The notes: generated by a model not told the origin, from the letters alone. A stretch of 64,000 bases of DNA from R-RK-3 sp963842775 (GCA_963842775.1 CAWJHQ010000016.1:62001-126000), one strand, 5' to 3'. Shown: positions 19,374 through 30,154, numbered from the stretch's first letter. Program-made: numbers and translations.

Positions 19374-20711
19374 GGCCATCCCGACGCGCTTCAGCCTGCG
19401 CTTGAGCGCATGCCGCGAGATGCCGAGCGCATCGGCGGCGTGGCCCTTATGACCGTTCACCGCACGAAGCGCGCGCATGAGAATTTCGCGTTCCGTATCT
19501 TCGAGCATCGCCTCGATCGAAGGCGCATGGCCGCTGCCATCGCCCGACAGTTCATGCGGGAAATCATCCGCCTCGATGACTTTGCCGGGAAAGAGAATGG
19601 TCAACCTTTCTACAAGATTGGAAAGCTCCCGCACATTGCCGGGCCAGCCATAGCTGCGAAGCAGTTCCACCGCTTCGTCGGAGAAACTAATGGGCGGCAT
19701 GCCGTCCAGCGCAACCGCGCGAGACGCGAAATAATGTGCGAGCGGCAGGATGTCCTCCCGGTGCTCGGCAAGCCTCGGCAGGGCAATGGGAACCACGTTG
19801 AGCCGGTAGAACAGATCGGCACGGAAGCGGCCCGCTTCGACCTCCTGCGCCAGATCGCGGTTGGAGGCGGCGATGACCCGCACATCGGCGGTCTGCTCGC
19901 GGCTGGCGCCCAGGCGGCGATAGCAGCGGCTTTCCAGGAACCGCAGCAGCTTGGCCTGGAGCGGCAGCGGCATCTCGCCGATCTCATCGAGGAACAGCGT
20001 GCCGCCTTGCGCCGCCTCGACAAGGCCCGGGCGCGCCTGTGCGGCCCCGGTGAAAGCCCCGCGCTCGACCCCGAACAGCTCCGATTCGAGCAGATCGCCG
20101 GGAAGCGAGGCGCAATTCACGGTGATGAACGGCCCGTCGGCGCGCGGGCTGGCATCGTGAACCGCGCGCGCGGTAAACCCCTTGCCGACGCCTGACGCCC
20201 CGAGCAGCAACACGATCCGGGCCGAGCTTTTCGCGACCACGGCGACCGTCGCGCGCAAATCCCGCATGATGCTCGAGACTTCCACCTGGAAGGGCGCGGG
20301 CGTTTCGGCGAGGGTAGGCCGTGCGGCCCGAGCGACTCGCGCGCCGCCGGGACTCAGCGCGCTGCGCAGAACGCCGACTAGATCGTCCAGCTCGAACGGC
20401 TTGGTGACGAAATCATATGCGCCTCGCCTCACCGCCTCCACGGCGGTGGGAATATCGCCATGCGCCGAGATCATGATGATCGCGACCCGGTCGTCGAGCG
20501 ACCGGAGCGGCGCGATCAGATCGATACCCGATGCATCGGGAAGCTTCTGGTCGAGCAGGATCGCGTTGGGATGCCGTTTTTCGGCTACCGCCAGACCCTC
20601 CGCGCCGGTCCCCGCCCCGATGCCGTCGAAGCCGTGCGCGCCCAGCCCATAGGCGACCGAACTCACCAGATTGGCCTCATCGTCGATGATGAGGACGCAG
20701 GGTCTCGTCAT
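19371..20711 (-). CDS. sigma-54-dependent response regulator (NtrC/DctD family)
   Basis: 446 residues in three domains. The N-terminal receiver has IIDDEAN and the phosphoacceptor Asp in AILLDQKLPD. The AAA+ domain has a slightly unusual Walker A GASGVGKG, the sigma-54 contact loop ERGAFTGA, Walker B GTLFLDEIGEMP and the arginine-finger region. A Fis-type helix-turn-helix closes the protein (NGHKGHAADALGISRHALKRRL). The intact GAFTGA loop means it should activate RpoN. The start overlaps the upstream kinase stop by four bases (ATGA). Its likely target is the sigma-54 promoter just downstream. Confidence 0.92.
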   Translation of the reverse strand: MTRPCVLIIDDEANLVSSVAYGLGAHGFDGIGAGTGAEGLAVAEKRHPNAILLDQKLPDASGIDLIAPLRSLDDRVAIIMISAHGDIPTAVEAVRRGAYDFVTKPFELDDLVGVLRSALSPGGARVARAARPTLAETPAPFQVEVSSIMRDLRATVAVVAKSSARIVLLLGASGVGKGFTARAVHDASPRADGPFITVNCASLPGDLLESELFGVERGAFTGAAQARPGLVEAAQGGTLFLDEIGEMPLPLQAKLLRFLESRCYRRLGASREQTADVRVIAASNRDLAQEVEAGRFRADLFYRLNVVPIALPRLAEHREDILPLAHYFASRAVALDGMPPISFSDEAVELLRSYGWPGNVRELSNLVERLTILFPGKVIEADDFPHELSGDGSGHAPSIEAMLEDTEREILMRALRAVNGHKGHAADALGISRHALKRRLKRVGMA

Positions 20712-22410
20712 GCGGCCGCTCCTTCGTCGCGCGGCAAGGTAAGGGTCACGGTCGTGCCGTGTCCCGGCTGGCTGGCGAGCGAAAGCGCCCCCTTGTTCAG
20801 CTCGGCGAGCTGGCGCGAAATCGGCAGGCCGAGGCCCGATCCATCGCTTCTGGTGGTCACGAACGGCTCCATGATCTTGTCCCGCATATCCGGCGGAATG
20901 CCTTCCCCCGTGTCGCTCACTTCGATGATCCCTTGGGCCCCCGCCCGCCGAACGCGGATGGTGATGCGCCCTCCATCCGGCATGGCGTCGATAGCATTAG
21001 CGATAAGGTTCATGAATATCTGCTGCAAATGGAAGGGATCGACGTGAACGGCAAGGCCGGTTTCTCCAAGGGTCGTCAGCGCAATCCCGGAGGATTGCAA
21101 CTGATGCGCCACGAGCGTTTCACACCGGCGCAGCACATCCTCCATCAGGACGCGGCGCGGTGAGGCCGGGGCAGGTTTGGCGTAGATCAGAAAATCGCGC
21201 AAGGATTCGTCGAGACGGTCGATCTCCTCGTCCATTCCCTGGAGCAGCATACGGCGCTCGGTCCGTTCCTCCGTCGCCAGAAACGCTTGCACCGTGGTTT
21301 TCACCGCCGCCAGCGGATTGCGCGTTTCGTGAGCAAAGCTTGTGGCGAACCGCCCGAGCAACGCCATTTTTTCTGCCTCGACCGCTGCGCTCAGCGTCTC
21401 GCGTTGCCGCGCCGCCATGCGGTTGAACGCCCCGGCGAGAGCCGTAAGCTCATCATTGCCGTCATCGGTGATCCGCGTTCCGAGCCGGCCTTCGGCCAGG
21501 GCGGCGGACCCATCCACCAGGCGCGCGATGCGGCGGTTCAGCCGTCCCCCGAGGAACGCCACGAGTCCCGTGATCGATGCGATGACCGATAAGCGTGGCG
21601 GCGACCAGCACTTCGCGAATATTGGAGAGGGGCTGCTCCAGCCGCGATGCGTTATCCGCCAGGGCGATGCTCCAGCCGGGCAGCACGTCGAGCTGCCGCG
21701 CCAGCCTCGCCTTCGCCGCCGAGGGGCTGCCGACCGATGTCAGCGCGATGCCCTGCGGGGTCAGCAGCAGCGGCTGAATGAGTTCGCCGAGATTATCGCG
21801 GCCCATCAACTCCGTCAGCGACGAGAGGCGGACATGCAGCGCGATCGCGATGGTTCCGCCATCCGGGGTTACCGCCGCCGCGCAAATTCCGCATGATCAC
21901 GATGGCGCCGGATATTCCGTCGCCCGGCAGAAATGGCCCGACGACCACGCCGCGCACCCCCACGCTGCGCGGAACGCCGTCCTTCAGCGGCTCCCATTTG
22001 CCGCCCCAATAGGGGGCGCCCGCCGCCGCCTGGCTCGGAAACGCGGCGATCACCATGTCCTGCGCGTCGAAGACCAGAATTCCGTAAAGATCGGGGTTGT
22101 CCGCTTCATATTCGAGCACCGCCCGGAGGCCGGAGGGCGTATGCGTTCCCGCCGACTTGCCGAAGGCGAGCGGCAGATCCGGATAGTTCGCCAGCGTGTC
22201 GAGCTGGGCGAAGCGCGCTTCCATGAAACTGGTGATGCGCCCCTGTATGACGGCGAGACGCTGCTCCGCCTCCGACCCCGACAATGTGTCGAGCAGATTG
22301 CTCGCATAGCGGTCATACGCGAACAGCACGATCGCCAGCGGGAGGAGCGTCACGGCGACCATCATCGCCGCATAGCGCACCGCAATATGCGAAAACCAGG
22401 TAAAATGCAT
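20708..22410 (-). CDS. membrane sensor histidine kinase, partner of the NtrC-type regulator, two frameshifts
   Basis: The N-terminus from ATG 22410 has a membrane span (YAAMMVAVTLLPLAIVLFAY), then a periplasmic Cache-like sensor (about 200 residues), a second span with HAMP (RRIARLVDGSAALAEGRLGTRI), HisKA with the phosphoacceptor His in SFAHETRNPL, and a HATPase_c with NLIANAIDAMP, DTGEGIPP and GSGLGLP. Frame changes near 21870 and 21585 break the gene, but all domains are intact once joined (about 565 residues). A TTG 9 bases upstream is an alternative start. The kinase class (NtrB/DctB-like) fits the adjacent regulator. Confidence 0.85.
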
Positions 22411-22525
22411 GGGGCGCAATGATACTCAAGGAAACGTTTATATAGCCCGCTTGCAGGCTTAGCACCAGCGCTGGGGGCGGGAAGCATGATCAATGCCGAG
22501 ACCGGGTTAAGGCCTCAGCGCGGCA

Positions 22526-23437
22526 CTAAGCGTCTCCCTCGCGCGATGTTTTCACAACATGTTCCTGCACGTTCAGCGCATCGGCGAGCCGCGCCTGGGC
22601 CGAACCGGGGCGCAAGGGTTTTTGCTGGCTTTCATGCGGCGCCCATCCGGCCAGATGGATGATTTCGAACGTCGCCCTCACGCGCCCTTGGCCGACGCCG
22701 AAATGCGCCTGATAAAGCTCCATTGCGCGGGCGAGCGTCGCCTTGCGCAAGGGCCGCTTGCGTCGCTCGGTCAGCACATTGCCGGCGCCCATGGCGCGCA
22801 ATTCGAGCATCAAGGCGAGCGGCGAGGCGTAGGTCACGGTGACGAGGTCCGTGTCGGCGACCGGCAAGGCAAACCCGGCGCGTTGCAGCAAGGCGCCGAA
22901 ATCCCGGATATCGGCCATCGGCGCGACGCGCGGGCTGACGCCGCCCTCCAGCTCAAGCTCGGCCTCGGTGAACGCCTGGCGCAATTCCTGCAGCGTCGCG
23001 CCGCCCAGCACCGAGCCGAGAAACAGGCCATCCGGCTTCAGCGCACGGCGGATCTGCACCAGCGCCCCGGGCAGATCATTGACGAATTGCAATGAAAGCG
23101 CCGACGCGATCAGATCGAAAGCGCCGTCGCGAAAGGGTAGAAGCTCCTCGTCGCCCCGCACCTTGGGCGGTTTGCACAGCGCCAGGAGCGGGGCGCTGGC
23201 ATCCATGTTCACCACCAGATTGGCGGCCGCATGCGTCTCCGCCAGCCTTTCGGCGAGCAGCCCGTGATGCGCGCCCAGATTGAGAATGCGGGCAAAGCCG
23301 CGCTCCACACCCGCCAGGCGCTCGGCCATGTCGTCCGCCGCCCGCCGGAGCAGGAAATCGGGCAGCACGCCGGACCGCGCGGCACGGGCACGCCGGGCGT
23401 TCAGGAGTTCACGGTCAAAAAGTCGAGGTGCGCTCAA
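22526..23437 (-). CDS. SAM-dependent methyltransferase (BioC/NDUFAF5-like)
   Basis: Class I methyltransferase of about 303 residues. The glycine-rich SAM site is ILNLGAHHGLLAERL, the acidic strand VVNMDASAPLLA, and the conserved segment RDGAFDLIASALSLQFVNDLPGALVQIRRALKPDGLFLGSVLGG is typical of the NDUFAF5/BioC group. The family start is usually M-x-A-P-x-x-FDR. Here that falls on TTG 23437 (reading SAPRLFDREL), so I place the start there. It is divergent from comF, whose open frame overlaps this end. Confidence 0.8.
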   Translation of the reverse strand: MSAPRLFDRELLNARRARAARSGVLPDFLLRRAADDMAERLAGVERGFARILNLGAHHGLLAERLAETHAAANLVVNMDASAPLLALCKPPKVRGDEELLPFRDGAFDLIASALSLQFVNDLPGALVQIRRALKPDGLFLGSVLGGATLQELRQAFTEAELELEGGVSPRVAPMADIRDFGALLQRAGFALPVADTDLVTVTYASPLALMLELRAMGAGNVLTERRKRPLRKATLARAMELYQAHFGVGQGRVRATFEIIHLAGWAPHESQQKPLRPGSAQARLADALNVQEHVVKTSREGDA

Positions 23438-23577
23438 TTCCTGCCACCCGTTATTCCACGATCTTGCGTCAGATGTATGCCGCGCTAGGCTTGAGCGAAA
23501 GGGGCAGCGAGAGCTTATCGCCAGTGGACAGCCTTGATGATGCCGAAGCCCAGCCACGTAACGCGGCTCTGGCCGAT

Positions 23578-24330
23578 ATGCGGCGCTGGACGATGGGCAA
23601 TCTGCGCTATGTCGCGGACCTTTTCCTGCCGCCGATCTGTATCCGCTGTCACGAGCCGATTTCAGCCCACGGCGTGTTATGCGCTGCGTGCTGGCAGGGC
23701 ATCAACTTCATCATGCCGCCGCTTTGCGTCCGGCTAGGCCTGCCGCTGCCCTATGCGAGCGGCGAAGACGTGCAATTATCCTCGATGGCGCTTCGCCATC
23801 CGCCGGTTTACGGCCGGGCGCGCGCGGCAGCGCAATTCGACGGCGTGATGCGCGATCTGGTGCACGGCCTGAAATATGCGGACCGGCACGAGGCCGTGGA
23901 CCTGTTCGGGCGGATGCTATGTTCCGCCGGGACCGAGCTTCTGCGCGATGCCGATCTCCTCATGCCCGTGCCGCTGCATCGCGCCCGCCTCTGGAAACGC
24001 CGCTTCAATCAGGCCGCGATCCTTGCCGGGCGGGTGGGCGAGGCGGTGGGCATTCCGGTCGATCTGAGCGCCTTGCGGCGTACGCGCCGCACCACGAGCC
24101 AGGTCGGCCTGTCGCGCGGCGATCGGCATCGGAATGTCGCCGACGCATTCGCGGTGGCCCCCGCCGCGGTGGCGCGCATCCGGGGAAAGCGTATTCTGCT
24201 GGTGGACGACGTGATCACCACAGGCTCGACCCTGGGGGCTTGCGCGCGGGTGCTGAAGGAGGCCGGAGCCACCGAAGTCGATTGCCTCGCGCTTGCAATG
24301 GTGGTGGATCACGATCAGATGTTTGTGTGA
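23578..24330 (+). CDS. comF: ComF-family phosphoribosyltransferase
   Basis: The N-terminus carries a zinc ribbon (CIRCHEP ... CAACW), and the C-terminus a type I phosphoribosyltransferase site ILLVDDVITTGSTLGAC that binds PRPP. RTRRTTSQVGLSRGDRHRNV is the conserved ComF block. In competent bacteria ComF aids DNA uptake; in many proteobacteria its role is unclear. The frame is open from 23428, but ATG 23578 just before the zinc ribbon best fits the family's length (250 residues). ATG 23473 is an alternative. Confidence 0.85.
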   Translation: MRRWTMGNLRYVADLFLPPICIRCHEPISAHGVLCAACWQGINFIMPPLCVRLGLPLPYASGEDVQLSSMALRHPPVYGRARAAAQFDGVMRDLVHGLKYADRHEAVDLFGRMLCSAGTELLRDADLLMPVPLHRARLWKRRFNQAAILAGRVGEAVGIPVDLSALRRTRRTTSQVGLSRGDRHRNVADAFAVAPAAVARIRGKRILLVDDVITTGSTLGACARVLKEAGATEVDCLALAMVVDHDQMFV

Positions 24331-24482
24331 TCGTCATCTACGCATCGGGGCAGGGGGTGTTGGAGGCCGGCGGTCCATTGACGCACGAATATCCGCGCCC
24401 GGCAGAGTTGCGCGTTGCCTATCGCGGCAAGCTTACATAAACATTGGAGGCAGCGCTTCCGTCACCCGCCCGAGGCCCCTTA

Positions 24483-26769
24483 ATGGACGAGACTTCCCTG
24501 CGCGAGGCCGCGCTCGACTATCACCGCCTTCCGAGGCCCGGCAAGATTTCCGTCACGCCGACCAAGGGGCTGACGAACCAGCTCGACCTGTCGCTCGCCT
24601 ATTCGCCGGGCGTCGCCTATGCCTGCACGGCCATCGCGGAGGACCCGCAGCAAGCCGCGACGCTCACGTCGCGGGCCAATCTGGTGGCGGTCATCACCAA
24701 TGGCACGGCGGTGCTGGGGCTCGGCAATATCGGGCCGCTCGCCTCCAAGCCGGTGATGGAAGGCAAGGGGTGCCTGTTCAAGAAGTTCGCCGGCATCGAC
24801 GTGTTCGACATCGAGATCGCCGAGACCGATCCGGAGAAATTCATCGACATCGTCGCGGCGCTGGAGCCGACCTTCGGCGGCATCAATCTGGAAGACATCA
24901 AGGCGCCCGAATGCTTCACCATCGAGCGCACCCTGCGCCAGCGCATGAAGATCCCGGTCTTCCATGACGATCAGCACGGGACGGCCATCATCGTCGCGGC
25001 GGCGGTGATCAACGGGCTGAAGCTGGCGGGCAAGGACATCGGGCAGGTGAAACTCGCCGGATCGGGCGGGGGCGCGGCGGCGCTGGCCTGCCTCGACCTC
25101 CTGGTCAATCTGGGTTTGAAGCGCGAGAACATCTTCATCTCCGATATTGACGGGGTCGTATATAAGGGCCGGACGGTCAATATGGACCCGGAGAAGGACC
25201 GCTACGCCCAGCAGACGAACGCGCGGACCCTGGCGGATATCTTGCCGGGCGCGGACATATTTCTCGGCCTGTCGGCCGGCGGCGTCCTGAAGCCCGACAT
25301 GGTGCGCGACATGGCGCCCACGCCGATCATCCTGGCGCTCGCCAATCCCACGCCTGAAATTGCTCCCGAACTCGCCCGCGAGGCGCGCCCCGACGCGCTC
25401 ATCTGCACCGGCCGGTCGGATTTTCCCAATCAGGTGAACAATGTGCTGTGCTTTCCCTTCATCTTCCGGGGCGCGCTGGATGTGGGCGCCACGGCGATCA
25501 ATGAGGAGATGAAGGAGGCCGCCGTCCGCGCCATCGCCGACCTCGCCCATGTGGAAGTGTCCGATCTCGTCGCGGCCGCCTATGCGGCGCACCCGGTAGG
25601 CTTTGGCCCGGATTACCTCATCCCAAAGCCCTTCGACCCCGGCTGATCGAGAAGATCGCCCCCGCCGTCGCCCAGGCGGCGATGGATAGCGGCGTCGCCA
25701 CCCGCCCGATCACCGACATGCGGAGCCTACCGCCAGCAGATGGCGCAGTTCGTCTACCATTCGGGCACCAGCATGAAGCCGGTCTTCGACGCCGCGAAAA
25801 CCGCGCCGAAGCGCGTCGCCTATGCCGAGGGCGAGGAGGAGCGCGTGCTGCGCGCCGCGCAGGTGGCCGTGGATGAGGGGCTGGCCTTCCCGGTGCTGAT
25901 CGGACGCGCCGAGATCATCGCGCAGCGCATCGCCAGTTTCGGCCTGCGGCTGCGTCTCGGCGAAAATTGCGAGGCGGTGAACATTAACGGCGACAGCCGC
26001 TATCGCGAAGTCGTGGCCGAATATTACGAGCTGGCGAAGCGCAAGGGCGTGACCCTCGCCATCGCCAAGGGAGGCGATGCGCACCCGCCCGACGCTGATC
26101 GGCGCGGTGCTGCTGCGGCGCGGCGATGTGGATGCGATGCTTTGCGGCACGGTCGGCACCTATGGCGAGCATCTGCGCTTCGTGCGGGAGGTCATCGGCT
26201 GCCGCACCGACGTGAAAACGCTCGCCGCGATGAACATGCTGATGCTGCCGGACCGGCAGATCTTCATATGCGATACGCAAGTGAACAGGAACCCGACCGC
26301 CGAGCAGCTCGCGGAAATCACCGTGCTTGCGGCGGACGAGGTGCGCCGCTTCGGCATCACGCCGTGCGTCGCGCTACTGTCGCATTCCAGCTTCGGCTCC
26401 TCCGATTCGCCTGAAGCCCAGCTCATGCGCGACGCGCTCGCGCTGATCGAGGCCCGTGAGCCCGATCTGGAAATCGAGGGCGAGATGCAGGGCGACGCCG
26501 CGCTGTCGGGCAGCATTCTCGGCGGCGCGCTTTCGGGCGCGCGCCTCCGGGGCCAGGCCAATCTCCTGATGATGCCCAATCTGGATGCCGCAAACATCTC
26601 CCATAGTCTGTTGAAGATGGCGGCGGGCAACGGCATCACCGTGGGGCCTATCCTGCTCGGCACGGCCAAGCCCGTCCATATCATCGAGCCGACCGCCAGC
26701 GTGCGCCGGATCGTCAATATGACCGCGCTTGTCGTCGTCGACGCGGCGTCAGAGCGGCACGTGGGTTAG
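24483..26769 (+). CDS. maeB: NADP-dependent malic enzyme fused to phosphotransacetylase domain, frameshifted
   Basis: Converts malate to pyruvate and CO2 with NADP. From ATG 24483 the malic enzyme part shows LAYSPGVAY, ITNGTAVLGLGNIGP, FHDDQHGTAI and the NAD(P) site SGGGAAALACL. The C-terminal half is the non-catalytic or regulatory phosphate acetyltransferase-like domain (AYAEGEEERVLRAA, LSHSSFGSSD, MPNLDAANI). The frame changes near 25640 (C run), 25720 and 26070 (extra G in AAGGGA), and the first two cancel out. Joined length is about 760 residues, normal for bacterial MaeB. The indels lie at short homopolymers, so error is likely. Confidence 0.9.
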
Positions 26770-26828
26770 GCGAGGGAAGCGGAGCCGTCAATTGTGGCGC
26801 GCGCATGAGCATGTGATATAAGCGCGTG

Positions 26829-27437
26829 ATGAGTATCACACTTCACAAGGGCGACCTGCCGGAGGGGCTGAACCTCGGCAATATCGTCGCGATCGATTCC
26901 GAAACCATGGGGCTCGACCCGCACCGCGACCGGCTCTGCCTCGTGCAGCTTTCGGGCGGCGACGGCAACGCGCATCTGGTGCAGTTCGAGCATCGCTATG
27001 ACGCGCCGAATCTGGCGCGGCTGCTCGCCGATCCGGCCGTGACGAAGCTGTTTCATTACGGCCGTTTCGACATCGCGATGTTCGACAAATATCTCGGCGT
27101 GCTGACCGCGCCGGTCTATTGCACCAAGATCGCCTCGAAGCTCACCCGCACCTACACCGATCGCCACGGTTTGCGCGATCTGTGCCGCGAGCTTCTGGGC
27201 GTGGAGATCTCCAAGCAGCAGCAATCCTCCGATTGGGGCGCAAGCCAGCTCACGGAGGAGCAGCTCGCCTATGCCGCCTCGGACGTGCTGCATCTGCACA
27301 AGCTGAAGGAGATCTTCGACGGGCTGATCGACCGGGAGGGGCGGCGCGACATTGCCGATGCCTGTTTCCGCTTTCTGCCGACCCGGGCGCGGCTCGACCT
27401 GCTGGGCTGGGACCAGGAAGAGATTTTCACGCATTGA
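26829..27437 (+). CDS. rnd: ribonuclease D
   Basis: 202-residue 3'-5' exoribonuclease of the DEDDy class for RNA maturation. The catalytic residues are visible in DSETMGLD (Asp, Glu), FHYGRFDIAMF (Asp) and YAASDVLHL (Tyr, Asp). It is the short form with only the exonuclease domain and no HRDC domain, as usual in alphaproteobacteria. ATG 26829 (MSITLHKGDLP) is preferred over the ATG one codon earlier. Confidence 0.92.
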   Translation: MSITLHKGDLPEGLNLGNIVAIDSETMGLDPHRDRLCLVQLSGGDGNAHLVQFEHRYDAPNLARLLADPAVTKLFHYGRFDIAMFDKYLGVLTAPVYCTKIASKLTRTYTDRHGLRDLCRELLGVEISKQQQSSDWGASQLTEEQLAYAASDVLHLHKLKEIFDGLIDREGRRDIADACFRFLPTRARLDLLGWDQEEIFTH

Positions 27438-27823
27438 TGCGCCCTGCGCCGACCCCCGCGCCAAATCGATTGGATTGAACCGTTGCCGGCCGGGCGCGTC
27501 TCTTGCTGACAAACTCGGGATGTCGATCGGTCAAGGCCGCCATGAATTTTCTCCTCGGCGATAGTCGAGGGCGTTTTCTGGCGCGGCGGCGCGCAAAACT
27601 GTTGGAAAACCGCCGACTAAAAACGGCATCGCCGAACAATGAGACCGGCAGTGCCATTCTCATCGCTGCGGCGATTGCGGCGGCCGCGATCTTAAGCTAA
27701 TCAGAAAAGGCCGATTCCAGTCCTTGCCACCATTTTGCGCCGCAACACGGCCATGATAGGGTGCGAGGGCTTGACATCCTGCGGGGCTTTGACCGCGCAA
27801 GACGAGGGACAAATCGGGCGAAC
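27438..27823. other. intergenic region between rnd and lptC
   Basis: About 385 bases with no recognised gene, apart from one weak small frame described separately. No clear terminator was seen after rnd. The lptC promoter must lie in the second half. Confidence 0.4.
27542..27700 (+). CDS. possible small protein with hydrophobic C-terminus
   Basis: Weak 52-residue frame. It starts MNFLLGDSRGRFLARRRAKLL, is strongly basic in the middle, and ends with a hydrophobic ILIAAAIAAAAILS tail resembling a tail anchor. The ribosome site is poor and nothing is recognised, so it may be chance. Confidence 0.2.
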   Translation: MNFLLGDSRGRFLARRRAKLLENRRLKTASPNNETGSAILIAAAIAAAAILS

Positions 27824-28517
27824 ATGGCCATTCAGACGGACATCCGGCAAGCGCCGGTGCGATTTGCAGGCCTGCCAAGCGGGGGTGACCGCACGAAGGC
27901 CTTCCGCGCTGCAAAACGGCACAGCGCGCGGGTCAGAATGTTGCGCCTGGTGCTTCCCATCTGCGCGGTCTTCGCAATCGGGCTCTACTTCATGCCGTCG
28001 CGGATCGCAGTGCCGATCAAGGACGGCGAGGCGTCCATCGAGTCGATCGAGGTCTCCACGGGCGGGCTGAAAATGGTGAACCCGCGCATCAAAGGGGTGC
28101 ATGAGAAATACGGCGTCTATGACATCAAAGCAGACTCTTCGACGCAGCAGGCAAAGAACCCCGAACTGATGAACCTGAACACAATTACGGCCGAGATCAC
28201 CTCCAAGGAGGGAGAAAAAACGATCTTGACGGCTCCATCTGGAATCTTATCACTCCAAGCAGGAGGAACTGACCTTCGATAATGGGGTGGTGATCGGGGG
28301 CGAAGCCGGCATTTCAGGGACCTTGAAGACCGCGACCGCCTTCATGCAGGCGAATAAACTGATTTCTCACGATCCGGTCGATCTCGCTTTCCACGGCACC
28401 ACCATTAAGGCGCAATCGATGACGCTTTATTCAAGCGAGGGGCGCGCGATTTTCGAAGGGAATGTCAGAGTGCATTTGAAACGCAAGCCGAAGGGGGCCG
28501 GCGATGATGGGCAATAA
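27824..28517 (+). CDS. lptC: LPS export ABC transporter periplasmic protein LptC, frameshifted
   Basis: Bitopic inner-membrane protein passing lipopolysaccharide from LptBFG to LptA. From ATG 27824: a basic cytoplasmic head, one membrane span (MLRLVLPICAVFAIGLYF), then the periplasmic OstA-like beta-jellyroll (NPRIKGVHEKYGVYDIKAD, GEAGISGTLKTATAFM). A base appears to be missing near 28247 (T run), and the protein continues in the next frame to the stop at 28515-28517. The joined product of about 230 residues is normal. lptA follows immediately. Confidence 0.85.
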
Positions 28518-28531
28518 ATTGCGGCCGGCGG

Positions 28532-29192
28532 GTGGGCAGCTCGCTCGTGACTGTGGGTGTTTTGGCGTTACTCGCATATTCGGCAGGCCCTGCTCGCGCC
28601 CAGGTTGAGGCGCCGGGGGGCGGTCTGGCGGCAAGCTATTCCGCCAATGCCGATAAGCCGGTGGATATCGAATCCGACAGTCTGGAGGTCGACGACAAGA
28701 AGAAGATCGCGACCTTCAAAGGCAACGTCTCGGCTACGCAGGGCGACTTCAATCTCCGCGCCAAGGAAATTCAAGTAACCTATACGGACAGCAAAAAGAG
28801 CGGGGCTAAGAAGGAGACGGCCTCCAATGCGCCGACATCGCCTATTCCTGGCGGCGGCGCGGGTGACATTCAGCAGATTGACGCCAAGGGCAAAGTGCTG
28901 ATGAACGCCAAGGATGGCCAGACCGCCACCAGCGACTGGGCGGTGTTCGAGGTCAAGAAGCAAGCTCGTGACGATCGGCGGAGACGTCGTACTCACCCAG
29001 GGCACCAGCACCATCAAGGGCAGCAAGATGGTGATCGACCTCACGACCGGACTCACCCGGCTGGAAACGGGCGACGATAAGACAGTCGGCATACCAAGCG
29101 GCCGGATCAAGGCAATCTTCACGCCGAAGGACCGCCCAAACAAATCCAAGGATAAGCCGGGCGAAACGCCATCGGAAAAACCCGCCAATTAG
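28532..29192 (+). CDS. lptA: LPS transport periplasmic bridge protein LptA, frameshifted
   Basis: OstA-like periplasmic protein that bridges the inner and outer membrane. The signal region reads SSLVTVGVLALLAYSAGPARAQ. The mature part starts with DKPVDIESDSLEVDDKKKIA and TFKGNVSATQGDFNLRAKEI, the usual LptA opening. An extra C near 28961 shifts the frame, and the end reads VTIGGDVVLTQGTSTIKGS and GDDKTVGIPSGRIKAIF. GTG 28532 is the in-frame start, but an ATG at 28504 overlapping the lptC stop would be the more natural start if another one-base error lies near 28530. Confidence 0.82.
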
Positions 29193-29200
29193 CGGGTTTT
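29177..29200 (+). terminator. intrinsic terminator at the lptA stop codon
   Basis: AAAACCCGC (29177-29185) pairs perfectly with GCGGGTTTT (29192-29200) around a six-base loop that contains most of the lptA stop codon. The 3' arm supplies the T run. lptB therefore probably has its own promoter in the 127-base gap. Confidence 0.75.
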
Positions 29201-29326
29201 ATTGGCGCCGCGCCCAGTCGCCTTACGGATAGCAGTTCCGCCCGCGACAAAATTGGAATTAACCTTTCCCGCCATTGGCATTATGGTCTTTGCAAATGGC
29301 GTGCCTAAATTTCGGCTGGCTCTTAC

Positions 29327-30154
29327 ATGGCGATCATGGACAGGCATAATCCACCGGCTCAATCAGGAAGGCCTGCCGCCGCTCCGGTCCGCCGGCTGCA
29401 CCCGGAGGCGCCCAGGCGACGGGCGGCGCTCGGGACCGAGCTGTCGGCTTCCGGGCTGGTGAAAAGCTTCGGCCAGCGTATGGTGGTGCGCGGCGCCAGC
29501 GTGAATTTGCGCAAGGGCGAGGCCGTCGGCCTTCTCGGTCCCAACGGCGCGGGCAAGACCACCATCTTCTATATGATCACCGGCCTTGTTAAGCCCGACC
29601 AGGGCAAGGTCATCATCGACGGGCACGATGTCACCAAGCTGCCCATGTACCGGCGCGCCCGGCTCGGTATCGGCTATCTGCCGCAGGAGAGCTCGATATT
29701 CCGGGGGCTCACGGTCGAGCAGAATATCCGCGCCGTTCTCGAAGTGGTCGAGTCCAGCCGCCGCGAACGCGAACGGCAGCTCGACGCCCTGCTTGACGAA
29801 TTCCGCATTACCCGGCTCAGAAAAGCCCCCTCCATGGCCCTCTCGGGCGGCGAAAGGCGGCGTCTCGAAATCGCGCGCGCGCTGGCCAGCCGGCCGTCCT
29901 ACATGCTGCTCGACGAGCCTTTCGCGGGCATCGACCCCATAGCCATCGGCGACATCCGCGCCCTGGTGCGCCATTTGACGCAGCGCGGTATCGGCGTTCT
30001 CATCACCGATCATAATGTTCGCGAAACTTTAGAGCTGATCGATCGCGCATATATCATCTATGATGGCAAAGTGCTGACCGAAGGCACCCCGGCGGAAGTG
30101 GTTGCGAATGAGGACGTAAGACGTGTCTATCTGGGAGACATGTTCTCACGTTAG
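29327..30154 (+). CDS. lptB: LPS export ABC transporter ATP-binding protein LptB
   Basis: Cytoplasmic ATPase powering lipopolysaccharide extraction with LptFG. It has Walker A LLGPNGAGKTT, Q-loop YLPQESSIFRGLTV, signature LSGGERRR, Walker B YMLLDEPFAGIDP and ITDHNVRETL. At 275 residues it carries a Pro/Arg-rich N-terminal extension of about 40 residues before the ABC domain, so the true start might be internal. It is followed 40 bases later by rpoN, the normal alphaproteobacterial order. Confidence 0.93.
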   Translation: MAIMDRHNPPAQSGRPAAAPVRRLHPEAPRRRAALGTELSASGLVKSFGQRMVVRGASVNLRKGEAVGLLGPNGAGKTTIFYMITGLVKPDQGKVIIDGHDVTKLPMYRRARLGIGYLPQESSIFRGLTVEQNIRAVLEVVESSRRERERQLDALLDEFRITRLRKAPSMALSGGERRRLEIARALASRPSYMLLDEPFAGIDPIAIGDIRALVRHLTQRGIGVLITDHNVRETLELIDRAYIIYDGKVLTEGTPAEVVANEDVRRVYLGDMFSR

